A stretch of 37,642 nucleotides of DNA from Candidatus Limivivens merdigallinarum (lineage in GTDB: Bacteria; Bacillota; Clostridia; Lachnospirales; Lachnospiraceae): assembly GCA_018713105.1 (NCBI GenBank), contig DVFT01000074.1:1-37642 (forward strand). Reading direction: 5' to 3'. Position 1 is the first letter of the stretch, and every line of letters begins with the position of its first letter. Made by a program: the position numbers and the translations under genes. Positions 1-6,778 of the stretch are shown here, piece after piece. The notes beneath the pieces are model-generated. The model saw only the letters and a list, made by a program, of their open reading frames with translations, made no database searches and was not told the DNA's origin.

Positions 1-156
1 ATCAGCGATTACATCAATCGGTTCACCATCCGCTTTCAACAAAAGGATCCGAGCTCTGCAGACAGTCTGTGCCTGAATGGTACGAGAACGTGTCTGTAAT
101 TCAAGATAAGACCGTTCCTCTGGAGTGAGTGTTATTGTTGTTGCTTTTCTTCCCAT
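1..156 (-). CDS. IS630-family transposase, N-terminal part (cut by window edge)
   Basis: The minus strand reads an open frame from ATG at 154-156 to the window edge (52 codons). The protein begins MGRKATTITLTPEE and continues with a helical segment rich in Arg and Gln, then ILLLKADGEPIDVIAD. This is the usual start of IS630/Tc1-mariner-type transposases: an N-terminal helix-turn-helix that binds the element end, followed off-window by the DDE catalytic domain. A ribosome site (GAGGG) lies just before the ATG. The AT-rich stretch at about 180-235 could hold the element's terminal inverted repeat, but the other end is outside the window, so the boundary cannot be fixed. The element sits between the CRISPR leader and the place where cas genes would normally lie. 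Whether the full gene is intact cannot be judged. Confidence 0.75.
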   Translation of the reverse strand, partial: MGRKATTITLTPEERSYLELQTRSRTIQAQTVCRARILLLKADGEPIDVIAD

Positions 157-311
157 GATATTGCCCTCCATAGTTACTGTATAGAGATTATATCATAGGT
201 TGATTATATAGTCGAGTTAATTAAAAATATTTATACTAGCACTAATCTTTCCCCAATCTAAATGGGACTGATTCAGCACCATTCAGTTATTTGAAATTAT
301 ACCTGAAAACG

Positions 312-485
312 CTGGTGCGAATCGGAGGTACACATAAAATCGCTGGGAGATTCGCACCAGAAAAATGCATAAATAAAGTACGTGACAGGAAGGAAAGGAT
401 ATTGTAAAATGAGAATGGAAGAAGATAGTAATAAATCTTGTCTATTTTAGCTAAAAAGTCGAATGGGTTTTTGGTTAGAATTGCT
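312..485 (+). promoter_or_regulatory. CRISPR leader (type I-C-like)
   Basis: AT-rich non-coding DNA directly before the first CRISPR repeat. It holds a perfect 12-bp inverted repeat (CTGGTGCGAATC at 312-323, GATTCGCACCAG at 349-360) and ends in TTTTTGGTTAGAATTGCT next to the repeat. From memory, both elements resemble the conserved region between cas2 and the array in type I-C loci of Clostridia. The leader side also agrees with the terminal repeat being degenerate at the opposite end. No open frame of note exists in 157-485, and I see no convincing cas2 remnant. Confidence 0.6.
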
Positions 486-652
486 GTCGCTCCCCTCGCG
501 GGAGCGTGGATTGAAATTCATTTCCACAATCACATTTGCAAATCCAATATGGTCGCTCCCCTCGCGGGAGCGTGGATTGAAATATATTCGTTAAGGTGGC
601 AATAGGGGTTAAAAGCTCTGGTCGTTCCCCTCGCGGGAGCATGCATCGAAAT
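486..652 (+). CRISPR. Small type I-C-like CRISPR array, 3 repeats and 2 spacers
   Basis: Two identical 32-bp repeats at 486-517 and 552-583 begin GTCGCTCCCCTCGCGGGAGC and end GTGGATTGAAAT, the type I-C signature with a CCCCTCGCGGGAG stem. A third repeat at 621-652 carries four changes (C to T at repeat position 5, and changes in the GTGGATTG part to ATGCATCG), typical of the leader-distal end. Spacer 1 is 34 bp (518-551) and spacer 2 is 37 bp (584-620). The orientation puts the leader on the left. No cas gene is in the window, so activity depends on genes left of position 1 or elsewhere. Confidence 0.92.
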
Positions 653-775
653 TTAGAAGCAATATTCTAACGCCATACCCCCAATCCCCCAAATACAACC
701 ACCACATCCCAACCTTTCCCCGATTCCCGCCAAAGCCCACACCCTGCAACCTTTCCCCTTCCCCCTGTCAAGCAC
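653..775. other. Non-coding C-rich, G-poor stretch
   Basis: No gene is visible. The plus strand is rich in C and very poor in G, so the minus strand carries many G-runs. The 12-mer CAACCTTTCCCC occurs twice (710-721 and 747-758). The stretch lies just beyond the terminator of the pilus-like operon and just after the last CRISPR repeat. Confidence 0.6.
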
Positions 776-811
776 AAAAAAAGAAAGCCGTCGGTCTGAC
801 CCGACAGCTTC
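776..811 (-). terminator. Intrinsic terminator of the pilus-like operon
   Basis: Read on the minus strand, the stem AAGCTGTCGG / CCGACGGCTT (one G-U pair) with a 6-nt loop is followed by TCTTTTTTT. It lies 14 nt after the pilT-like stop codon. Confidence 0.9.
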
Positions 812-824
812 CCCATTGAATTCT

Positions 825-1889
825 TTAAAGTTTCTTCCGCATCATCTCCGGATTCGTACAGTACCGAAGCGCTGTTTCCGAGGTGATCCTTCCTGCCTTA
901 TACAGCCCCAACAAACTGTTGTCCATGGAGATCATGTCCTCTTTTGCTGAGGTATAGATGATTCCATCGATCTGATGGACTTTGTTGTCACGGATCATAT
1001 TGCTGATCGCCGGGGTCATGACCATGATCTCGAATGCCGGGATCATCCGGCCGTTTGTATCGGGGATCAGCTGCTGGGAGACCACAGCCTTCAGAACCAT
1101 GGAAAGCTGCACGGCAATCTGGCGCTGCTGGTTGGGCTCGAATACATCGATGATGCGGCTGATCGTGTTGGCGGCGCCGATGGTGTGCAGGCTTGAGAGG
1201 ACCAGATGCCCGGTTTCAGCAGCGGTCATGGCGGTCTGGATGGTCTCATAGTCGCGCATTTCACCCAGAAGGATAACGTCCGGGCTTTGGCGGAGGGCAG
1301 CGCGGAGAGCCACCAGGTAGTTCTCCGTATCAATGGAGATTTCGCGCTGGCTTACAATGCTTTTTTTGTGGCGGTGGAGGAATTCCAACGGATCCTCCAG
1401 GGTAATGATATGGTCAGATTTTGTGCTGTTGATCCGATCCACCAGGCACGCCAGGGTGGTAGATTTCCCGCTTCCGGCAGGACCGGTGACAAGAACCAGA
1501 CCTTTGGTATAGTCGGAAAGCTGAACGACCGTATCAGGGATGCCCAGCTCATCGGGCTTGGGCAGCTCAAAGGTGATGACCCGGATGACGGCGGCAAGGG
1601 AACCGCGCTGCTTGTAGGTGCTCACCCGGTATCGGGACAGCCCAGGGATGGAAAAAGAAAAATCATCATCTCCCCGCTGAAGCAGCAGGTCAATTGATCT
1701 GGGTTTTGCCAGCTCATAGATCTCATGAACCAGCCGGGATGTGGAGTCCGGCATCAGCCGTTCTCCTACTTGATGCAGGATTCCGTTGATTTTGTAGGAC
1801 AACGGAAGCCCGGCCACGATGAAAATATCGGAAGCCTTTGCTTTGGTAGCTTCTGTCAAAAAAGAAACAGCATCAAGGGTTTCACTCAT
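825..1889 (-). CDS. pilT: PilT-type secretion/retraction ATPase
   Basis: A 354-residue cytoplasmic hexameric ATPase of the PilT/GspE superfamily, which powers type IV pilus retraction. Visible motifs in order: Walker A GPAGSGKST (136-144), Asp box IITLEDPLEF (161-170), Walker B ILLGEMRD (206-213), His box TGHLVLSSLHT (227-237), and AISNMIRD (304-311), which matches the AIRNLIRE motif special to PilT. Length fits PilT (about 350) and not PilB/GspE (about 550), whose extra N-terminal domain is absent. The start is fixed by GGAGGAAACCTC before the ATG and by an ATGA overlap with the preceding gene. It is the last gene of the operon, directly before a terminator. It is also the only ATPase of this system in the window, so it may serve as the sole motor rather than as a retraction-only partner. 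Confidence 0.9.
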   Translation of the reverse strand: MSETLDAVSFLTEATKAKASDIFIVAGLPLSYKINGILHQVGERLMPDSTSRLVHEIYELAKPRSIDLLLQRGDDDFSFSIPGLSRYRVSTYKQRGSLAAVIRVITFELPKPDELGIPDTVVQLSDYTKGLVLVTGPAGSGKSTTLACLVDRINSTKSDHIITLEDPLEFLHRHKKSIVSQREISIDTENYLVALRAALRQSPDVILLGEMRDYETIQTAMTAAETGHLVLSSLHTIGAANTISRIIDVFEPNQQRQIAVQLSMVLKAVVSQQLIPDTNGRMIPAFEIMVMTPAISNMIRDNKVHQIDGIIYTSAKEDMISMDNSLLGLYKAGRITSETALRYCTNPEMMRKKL

Positions 1890-2404
1890 GAGGTTTCCTC
1901 CTTATTATTTGATGGGATAGCATCTGGCTGTATATAGACATTTTGGCGTGTGTCAGGCGTCCAGTCTCTGAGATTTTCTACCTTCCAGGACTTGATGGCG
2001 TAAAAAGTGTCGGAGGGCTGTTCCGGGTAGAAAAGCTCAAGTTGTACAAAAAGCTGCTGTTCCTCATCGATCGGTATGGCAAAGGAAAGTGAGGTGCCAT
2101 CAAGCCGCAGCTGATTCTCTTCCCGGGGAAGGTCGGAAGACAGGCTGGAAAAATAGCTTTCTTCGTCCTTGGAATCCTGATAATGCGAAACCAATGCTTC
2201 GTCCAGGGAGGACAAAAGGTCGGCGGCGCTGCTCTCCGCTTCGTAGTAGATCCTCGTCCGGCGCGCCATATTTTCACTGAGAGATAGATCCGCCCTGGCG
2301 CTGACCAAGGACAGCACAGCAAAAATGATCAGGCAAAGGGACAGAAAAATCAGCAGAAGGGAAGAGACTCCGATGGTAATGATCGGTTTCTGGCGTTGTC
2401 TCAT
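1886..2404 (-). CDS. Single-pass pseudopilin-like membrane protein
   Basis: A 172-residue protein with a short basic N-terminus, one long hydrophobic helix (about residues 9-35) and a soluble, acidic extracytoplasmic part with a helical start containing EAESSAADLLSSL. The architecture matches minor pseudopilins (N-terminal helix plus globular head), but there is no GFTLIE-type peptidase site, so processing by a prepilin peptidase is uncertain. I recognise no named domain. It overlaps the genes on both sides by 4 bp (ATGA at 2401-2404 and 1886-1889), so translation is probably coupled. A strong AAAGGAGG site precedes the ATG. Likely role, by position only: minor pilin or assembly factor of the operon. 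Confidence 0.7.
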   Translation of the reverse strand: MRQRQKPIITIGVSSLLLIFLSLCLIIFAVLSLVSARADLSLSENMARRTRIYYEAESSAADLLSSLDEALVSHYQDSKDEESYFSSLSSDLPREENQLRLDGTSLSFAIPIDEEQQLFVQLELFYPEQPSDTFYAIKSWKVENLRDWTPDTRQNVYIQPDAIPSNNKEETS

Positions 2405-2850
2405 GAAAGAATGACCTCCTTTGAAACGGGTGTGTGGAAATGGAGCTGGATCTCAAACAGGTATTCTCCGTTGTAGAGTTGTTGGATGGAGAGGTCTGCC
2501 CGTTTTTCCGTTGCGATCACATTCATATCTGCACTCAGGAGAAAAGCAGCCTCCTTTTCCGGACAGGGTTCCCACTGGCTGTCATACCATGCCTCATAGT
2601 TTCCGCCGTTCAGGGAAAGCTCAGGCATCAGCTCCTGCATGCTGTCAATGGAACCATCGCTGCCTTTCAACGCCTCGGCAAAGCTTTGGACAATAGTTTG
2701 GGCATGGCTTAGATTCTCAGATTCCCGACTGAAGAAATATGCCCGGACGAAGACCTGGATACAGATCGCCGTTACCAGCAGAAAGAAGAACAGCACGATC
2801 ATAAATTCAATCAAAAATAAGCTGGATTTGGTTCCACGTGTGTGTCTCAT
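2401..2850 (-). CDS. Prepilin-like protein with LFLIEFMIV N-terminus
   Basis: A 149-residue protein. I chose the ATG at 2848-2850: it has AGGAGGCTGCTTC in front and overlaps the previous stop by 4 bp, whereas the longer open frame (to 2934) would lie inside the upstream gene. The N-terminus reads SSLFLIEFMIVLFFF. This resembles the type IV prepilin motif, with Glu at the fifth position after a possible Ser/Leu cleavage point instead of the usual Gly/Phe. The hydrophobic helix (about 10-32) is followed by a 110-residue head. Together with its neighbours it probably forms part of a short pilus or pseudopilus. The non-standard cleavage site is the oddity: either a divergent peptidase handles it or it stays uncleaved. 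Confidence 0.7.
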   Translation of the reverse strand: MRHTRGTKSSLFLIEFMIVLFFFLLVTAICIQVFVRAYFFSRESENLSHAQTIVQSFAEALKGSDGSIDSMQELMPELSLNGGNYEAWYDSQWEPCPEKEAAFLLSADMNVIATEKRADLSIQQLYNGEYLFEIQLHFHTPVSKEVILS

Positions 2851-3344
2851 GAAGCAGCCTCCTTTTGGCTTGAAGGATACACCAGAGTGGTGGCGGAAGC
2901 CCCGTTTGCATCTGTGGCGGTAAGACGGAAGCACCCTACATCTGTTTCCTCTATGGAAAGCTCCTCAAGATCTACAATGGAGTGTCCCATATCAGGCGTT
3001 ACGGAGGAGGAACTTTTGATGAACAGTTCCCTCAGACTGTGCCCGTACTCATAAATATAAGTAGAATAAGCCTCTCCGTCGATGTCCTGGCGGAGAACCA
3101 AGGTTGGGATCTGCTGAATGCTGGACAGCTCTATGGCACCGGATTCATCGGACTGGCGCACTTTCTCTGTGATATAGGCAAGGGCAGTCCGAATGGTGTA
3201 GTTCTCCTCCATGCGCTGTGCGGAATTCTGATAGACCCGTGCGCCGATGAGGATCAGAAGCAGGGCGGACGCGGTGAATAGAAGGAATAACAGGATGGAA
3301 AACAGGAAATCAATGGTGTGTTTTCTGGGGTGATGAGCATACAT
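2847..3344 (-). CDS. DUF4860-like pseudopilin-type membrane protein
   Basis: A 165-residue protein: basic N-terminus containing HPRKHTIDF, a hydrophobic helix (about 12-35, FLFSILLFLLFTASALLLIL), then an extracellular domain with the start TALAYITEKVRQ, a pattern common to pseudopilin heads. It resembles the DUF4860 family as I remember it from pilus-like operons in Firmicutes; this is recall, not a search. The start is supported by GGGAGGC 6 nt upstream. It lies 15 bp after the preceding gene and overlaps the following one by 4 bp, so it is part of the same transcript. Molecular function unknown; a structural subunit of the pilus-like machine is likely. Confidence 0.7.
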   Translation of the reverse strand: MYAHHPRKHTIDFLFSILLFLLFTASALLLILIGARVYQNSAQRMEENYTIRTALAYITEKVRQSDESGAIELSSIQQIPTLVLRQDIDGEAYSTYIYEYGHSLRELFIKSSSSVTPDMGHSIVDLEELSIEETDVGCFRLTATDANGASATTLVYPSSQKEAAS

Positions 3345-3359
3345 GTGTCTGCCTCCCTA

Positions 3360-3689
3360 TCAGGTTAGGGGGATTACGGTCACATCAGGAAGAATGTTGG
3401 AACCGATGATTTCGTAATCCACCACATAGTTCTCTTTGTCATAGGTGATTCCGTAATGTTCTTCCAGGTAGGAGAGACTCTCCGGATAGGCGCCTTCCAC
3501 AGCATAACAGTGGACAGAACTCCTTAAAATAGCGGCTTTCAGGCTTTCTGCCTGCTCCTCGTGGGTGGTATCCGAGATTGAGCGGATACTTATAAGAAAC
3601 AGGAGGGTCAGAAGAAGCAGCAGAAGCACGGAATAAAGCGCCGTATGTTTTTTTAACGGATGGAATCTTTTCTCTGCAAAACGGTTCAT
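3360..3689 (-). CDS. Small pseudopilin-like protein
   Basis: A 109-residue protein. The ATG at 3687-3689 is preferred (AAGGAGGCTTCT directly before it); an upstream in-frame ATG at 3725 would lie within the pilC-like gene. It has a basic N-terminus, a helix of about 20 hydrophobic residues (about 19-38), then HEEQAESLKAAILRSSVHCYA and the short motif AVEGAYPESLSYLEEHYG. The 'YP-SL-L' motif after an alpha helix is typical of pseudopilin-fold heads, where the long helix packs on a small beta-sheet. No prepilin cleavage motif is visible. It sits between the platform protein and the other small pilins, as minor pilin genes usually do. Confidence 0.7.
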   Translation of the reverse strand: MNRFAEKRFHPLKKHTALYSVLLLLLLTLLFLISIRSISDTTHEEQAESLKAAILRSSVHCYAVEGAYPESLSYLEEHYGITYDKENYVVDYEIIGSNILPDVTVIPLT

Positions 3690-3699
3690 AGAAGCCTCC

Positions 3700-4740
3700 T
3701 TATCCGATATTGGACATAATCCCAACCAGTGGGAGCATGACGGACAGAAGGATCATTCCCACCAGAATGGAGAGAATCGCCACGAGAGTAGGCTCCAGCA
3801 TGGAGATCAGGTTCTGTAGTTTGGCATCGGCTTCCTCCTGATAACTCACGGAGATTTTTTCTAGAACAGAGTCAGCAGAGCCGGTACGAAAACCAATGGA
3901 GACCATCCGGGCATAGACGCCGGAAAAAATGCCGCTTTGATTAAGGGCATCGGTGAACTCCTCCCCTTCCTCCAACATTTTTCGGGCGTGGCTTATTTTT
4001 TTGCGGAATTCTTCATTCTCAATCAGGTTGGATACCAGTTGGAAGCTTTCGTCGGTATCCAGTCCGCTTTTCAAGGCAATGGACATGCCGCCTGCAAAGC
4101 GTGAGCAGGCAAGACGGTTATTAAGCTCCCTGGAAGGGGGGAAGTTGTTTAGGATCCGAGCCGCATACCGTCTGCCGCGGCTGCTTTTGGTTAGGAAGAC
4201 CAATACGGCTGCCAGGATCAGCAGGAGGGCAATAAAGACGGCGGCGTACCGTTCCAGGGCAGTCCCAAGAGACAGAATGGAGCCGGATATACCGTCCATC
4301 TCCGCGCCAAGCTGATAAAAGACCTGTGCGAAGATGGGCATAACCCTTACTACCAGGACGACTAGAACCACCAAAAGCATGGAGAGCATGATCAAAGGAT
4401 AGGTGAGAGCATCGCGGATTCCTCTTGAGATTTCTTCTTCTCTCTGGTAATGGAGGGCAAGGGCAGACATAACTTCATCCAGCGTTCCGGAACGCTCACC
4501 GATTTCGGTCATATGGATCAGGTAAGCTGGAAAGACGCCGGAAGCTTTTAGGGCTTCATGGAGCAGCCCGGTTTCCTCCAGATGGTCGTTGATGACAGCC
4601 AGGATTTCTTCAGCTTCTTTGGTCTTGGCATCCTCCTTCATGATGGAAATGCCTTCGAGAGCAGAAATCCCAGAATGGAGGATCAGGGAGAGCTGTTCGC
4701 AGAAAAAAGACAGTTCCGTATTGTTCAGACATTTTTTCAT
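3700..4740 (-). CDS. pilC: Type IV pilus/type II secretion inner-membrane platform protein (PilC/GspF family)
   Basis: A 346-residue polytopic membrane protein with the duplicated T2SSF fold: first cytoplasmic domain about 10-115 (SLILHSGISALEGISIM, then MTEIGERSGTLDEVM), membrane helices about 118-140 and 165-190, second domain about 205-310 (FAGGMSIALKSGLDTDESFQLV, MVSIGFRTGSADSVLEKIS), and a final helix pair about 315-345. The repeated 'G-R-SG/TG' signature is diagnostic. It anchors the ATPase and the pilin assembly in the membrane. It is somewhat shorter than typical PilC (about 400) because the N-terminal extension is missing. Only 15 bp separate it from the lipoprotein gene upstream. 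Its 22-nt start region (4736-4757) is identical to that of the kinase gene at 36381. Confidence 0.9.
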   Translation of the reverse strand: MKKCLNNTELSFFCEQLSLILHSGISALEGISIMKEDAKTKEAEEILAVINDHLEETGLLHEALKASGVFPAYLIHMTEIGERSGTLDEVMSALALHYQREEEISRGIRDALTYPLIMLSMLLVVLVVLVVRVMPIFAQVFYQLGAEMDGISGSILSLGTALERYAAVFIALLLILAAVLVFLTKSSRGRRYAARILNNFPPSRELNNRLACSRFAGGMSIALKSGLDTDESFQLVSNLIENEEFRKKISHARKMLEEGEEFTDALNQSGIFSGVYARMVSIGFRTGSADSVLEKISVSYQEEADAKLQNLISMLEPTLVAILSILVGMILLSVMLPLVGIMSNIG

Positions 4741-4755
4741 AGGGTTTCCTCTCTT

Positions 4756-5685
4756 TTAACGGATATATTGAACGGTGTAGTTTTCGCCGTCGCCGATGTA
4801 ATTTGCCATGGCGGGGTCATCCTTTCCAGTGGAAGCAAAGGTGGGATCCATCAGCTTCCACTCATCCCCGTTAAATTCCACGGCATGTTCCACCCAACCG
4901 ACTGATTCGATATAGACATCCACCCAGGCGTGGCGGATGGAGGCGCTGTAGCCAATCTCCAGTTTTGTGGGAATCCCTAAAGACCGGAGCATAGCAGCCA
5001 TCAGCGACGCATAATCAAAGCAAATCCCCGTCCCGGTTTTGAGGGTGCTGTCAACATCCGGGAGATAATTGGACTGGACATTTTCGGCCTTTTCATTGTC
5101 GTAGGTCAGATGGCTGATGAGGTATTCGTAAATCCCGGTCAGGGCATCCAGATCCGTTTCCGCATCGGCGGAAAGCTGGGCAGCCAGGGAAACCGCCTCT
5201 GAAGCCTCAGTAAAATCCACATACTGATTGGGATATAGAAAAGGCAGGAATTCATTGTCAAGCTCAACGGTGATAGATTGGGAAAACAGGGACGCATACT
5301 GGTCGCCGCCCACGTTCTCATAGGCAAGAATCAGATAATCCCCATCGCCGGCGGTCAGGGGAAAGACGGCATAGACGCCCGCTTCCTCAAGAAAATACTT
5401 GTAAGTCACGCCATCGGGACCGATGATCTGGATGGCGGCTTTCTTCCCCTCCTCGTTCAGAAGAGCCATACAATAGCCCTGGTTCCGGTTGGAGATATCC
5501 ATGAGAAGAGGATCGCCGCCAAGGGTTTCTTCCCCGCTTGCCTCCGGTACCAGTACCGAGGTTTTGCCGGGGGTGTAGAGCTCCGTTTTTCCAGAGGCGC
5601 CGCCCGTGGAACAGCCAGAAAGGAAAAAACAGAGGAGCAGCGGAAGAAGGATCCGAAAGGATCTTTTTTTTGTATGTAAAAGCAT
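4756..5685 (-). CDS. Transglutaminase-like lipoprotein
   Basis: A 309-residue exported protein. The signal peptide ends in the lipobox LSGC (Cys25), so it should be lipid-anchored on the outer face of the membrane. The C-terminal half carries a transglutaminase/protease-like (papain-fold) core with a full triad: Cys222 in GTGICFDYASL, His252 in RHAWVDVYIE, Asp280 in LMDPTFA. Residues 60-145 look like a beta-rich N-terminal domain. Such domains act as cysteine peptidases or cross-linking enzymes on cell-envelope proteins. It is the first gene of the pilus-like operon, 15 bp before pilC, which suggests that it processes or cross-links the fibre subunits or a wall component. That link is inferred from position only. 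Start: AGGAGCGATTATC before the ATG. Confidence 0.85.
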   Translation of the reverse strand: MLLHTKKRSFRILLPLLLCFFLSGCSTGGASGKTELYTPGKTSVLVPEASGEETLGGDPLLMDISNRNQGYCMALLNEEGKKAAIQIIGPDGVTYKYFLEEAGVYAVFPLTAGDGDYLILAYENVGGDQYASLFSQSITVELDNEFLPFLYPNQYVDFTEASEAVSLAAQLSADAETDLDALTGIYEYLISHLTYDNEKAENVQSNYLPDVDSTLKTGTGICFDYASLMAAMLRSLGIPTKLEIGYSASIRHAWVDVYIESVGWVEHAVEFNGDEWKLMDPTFASTGKDDPAMANYIGDGENYTVQYIR

Positions 5686-5734
5686 GATAATCGCTCCTGT
5701 AAATTGTATGGGATCATAGTATCAGTATAGCAGA

Positions 5735-6625
5735 TTATGTCTCCGCACGCCACTGTTTCCGAAACTTGAGCGGAGTCGTTCCCTCATGGCTTTTGAACTG
5801 GTTGATATAATGCGTCACCTGATGGAAGCCGCATTCAAAGGCGACTGCCTCCACGGTGAGATCTGAGTATTTCAGCAGATCCTTGGAGTAATTCAACCTT
5901 GTGACAATGAGATATTCATTGGGCGGCATCCCCACATAGCGTTTGAACTCACGGGCAAGATGGTATTTGCTGATGCCGGTTTTGACAGCTAAGTGGTCAA
6001 GAGTCAGAGGCTCTTTGAAGTGGACGTCGATTTCCTTCATGGCAGCTTCCAGATAATCCGGCATAAATCCCAGCCCCATGGTCTCGGTGCTGTTTTGGAT
6101 CAGGATCTGGGTGAGGATATCGGTGATCAGCCCGGAGGTAAGGATTTCAGAATGGAGATCCTTCCTCCGGGTGATGGCAAGAATCCTCCGAAGGGTACTC
6201 TCCATAAAAAAAGGATCCAGGGAATCCAGAATATGGAAATCACTTTTCAGAAATTCTTCGTAATATCCCAGAGCAGATGGTCCGTTGAAATGCAGCCACA
6301 GAAATTTCCATTCCTGATTTTTCAGGCATTCATAGTAGTGGTGTTCCATGCAGTCAATATAGGCGGTGGTTCCGGCAGTGAGGTGCCAGGTTTTTCCCTT
6401 ATAGTCCAATTTTCCCTTGCCCGACAGCGTATAGATGATAAGGAAGCTGTTTAAGTTGGCGCGCTCTGTAAAGTAAGGAGAGAAGGTAAGAAAATCCCCT
6501 ACCTCCTGCACATAAAAGAACACCTGCCGGGCTGTAGGGGTGGCAGTGTTGATAAAACGGATGGAATCTTCGCTCCAGGAAAAATTCAGGTTCTCAATAT
6601 ATTTGTTAGATGGGGAATGTCTCAT
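5735..6625 (-). CDS. AraC-family transcriptional regulator
   Basis: A 296-residue regulator. Residues about 30-130 form an AraC-type cupin arm (the LIIYTLSGKGKLDYKGK and LTAGTTAYIDCMEHHYYE segments) that would bind the sugar effector. Residues about 195-290 hold the two helix-turn-helix motifs of the AraC/XylS family: LTLDHLAVKTGISKYHLAREFKRYVGMPP and the second helix VEAVAFECGFHQVTHYINQFKSHEGTTP. It is divergent from the isomerase gene, with 153 bp between the two starts, which points to control of that sugar locus (probably activation by a rhamnose-like sugar). A paired half-site (6678-6685 and 6721-6728) lies between them. The pilus-like operon begins 49 bp downstream on the same strand, so read-through is possible but a functional link is not implied. 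Confidence 0.9.
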   Translation of the reverse strand: MRHSPSNKYIENLNFSWSEDSIRFINTATPTARQVFFYVQEVGDFLTFSPYFTERANLNSFLIIYTLSGKGKLDYKGKTWHLTAGTTAYIDCMEHHYYECLKNQEWKFLWLHFNGPSALGYYEEFLKSDFHILDSLDPFFMESTLRRILAITRRKDLHSEILTSGLITDILTQILIQNSTETMGLGFMPDYLEAAMKEIDVHFKEPLTLDHLAVKTGISKYHLAREFKRYVGMPPNEYLIVTRLNYSKDLLKYSDLTVEAVAFECGFHQVTHYINQFKSHEGTTPLKFRKQWRAET

Positions 6626-6677
6626 GATATATCTCCAATTTAAACTCCGGCATTGAACAGCAAGATGATATGATTAT

Positions 6678-6728
6678 ATGTCAATATCAATGGATGTAAT
6701 TCCGATTATATCAGAATATAATTGACAT
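6678..6728. promoter_or_regulatory. Candidate AraC operator: inverted half-sites 43 bp apart
   Basis: ATGTCAAT at 6678-6685 is the exact inverse of ATTGACAT at 6721-6728. The similarity extends outward: 13 or 14 of 18 positions agree when one arm is inverted. Centre spacing of 43 bp is about four helical turns, so both sites face the same side of the DNA. It lies between the divergent AraC and isomerase genes. The right-hand copy overlaps a TTGACA that could also be read as a -35 box, but no well-spaced -10 follows (TACAAT at 6754-6759 is 26 bp away). Confidence 0.45.
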
Positions 6729-6778
6729 GTAAACAAAAAAAGAAACGGCAAGATACAATGATAAGGAGGTTCTATGCG

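Noticed and set aside
157-311. Possible remnant of cas2 or other cas genes between the transposase and the leader
   Set aside because: No frame in this stretch gives a recognisable Cas2 end; it is AT-rich and probably includes the IS end.
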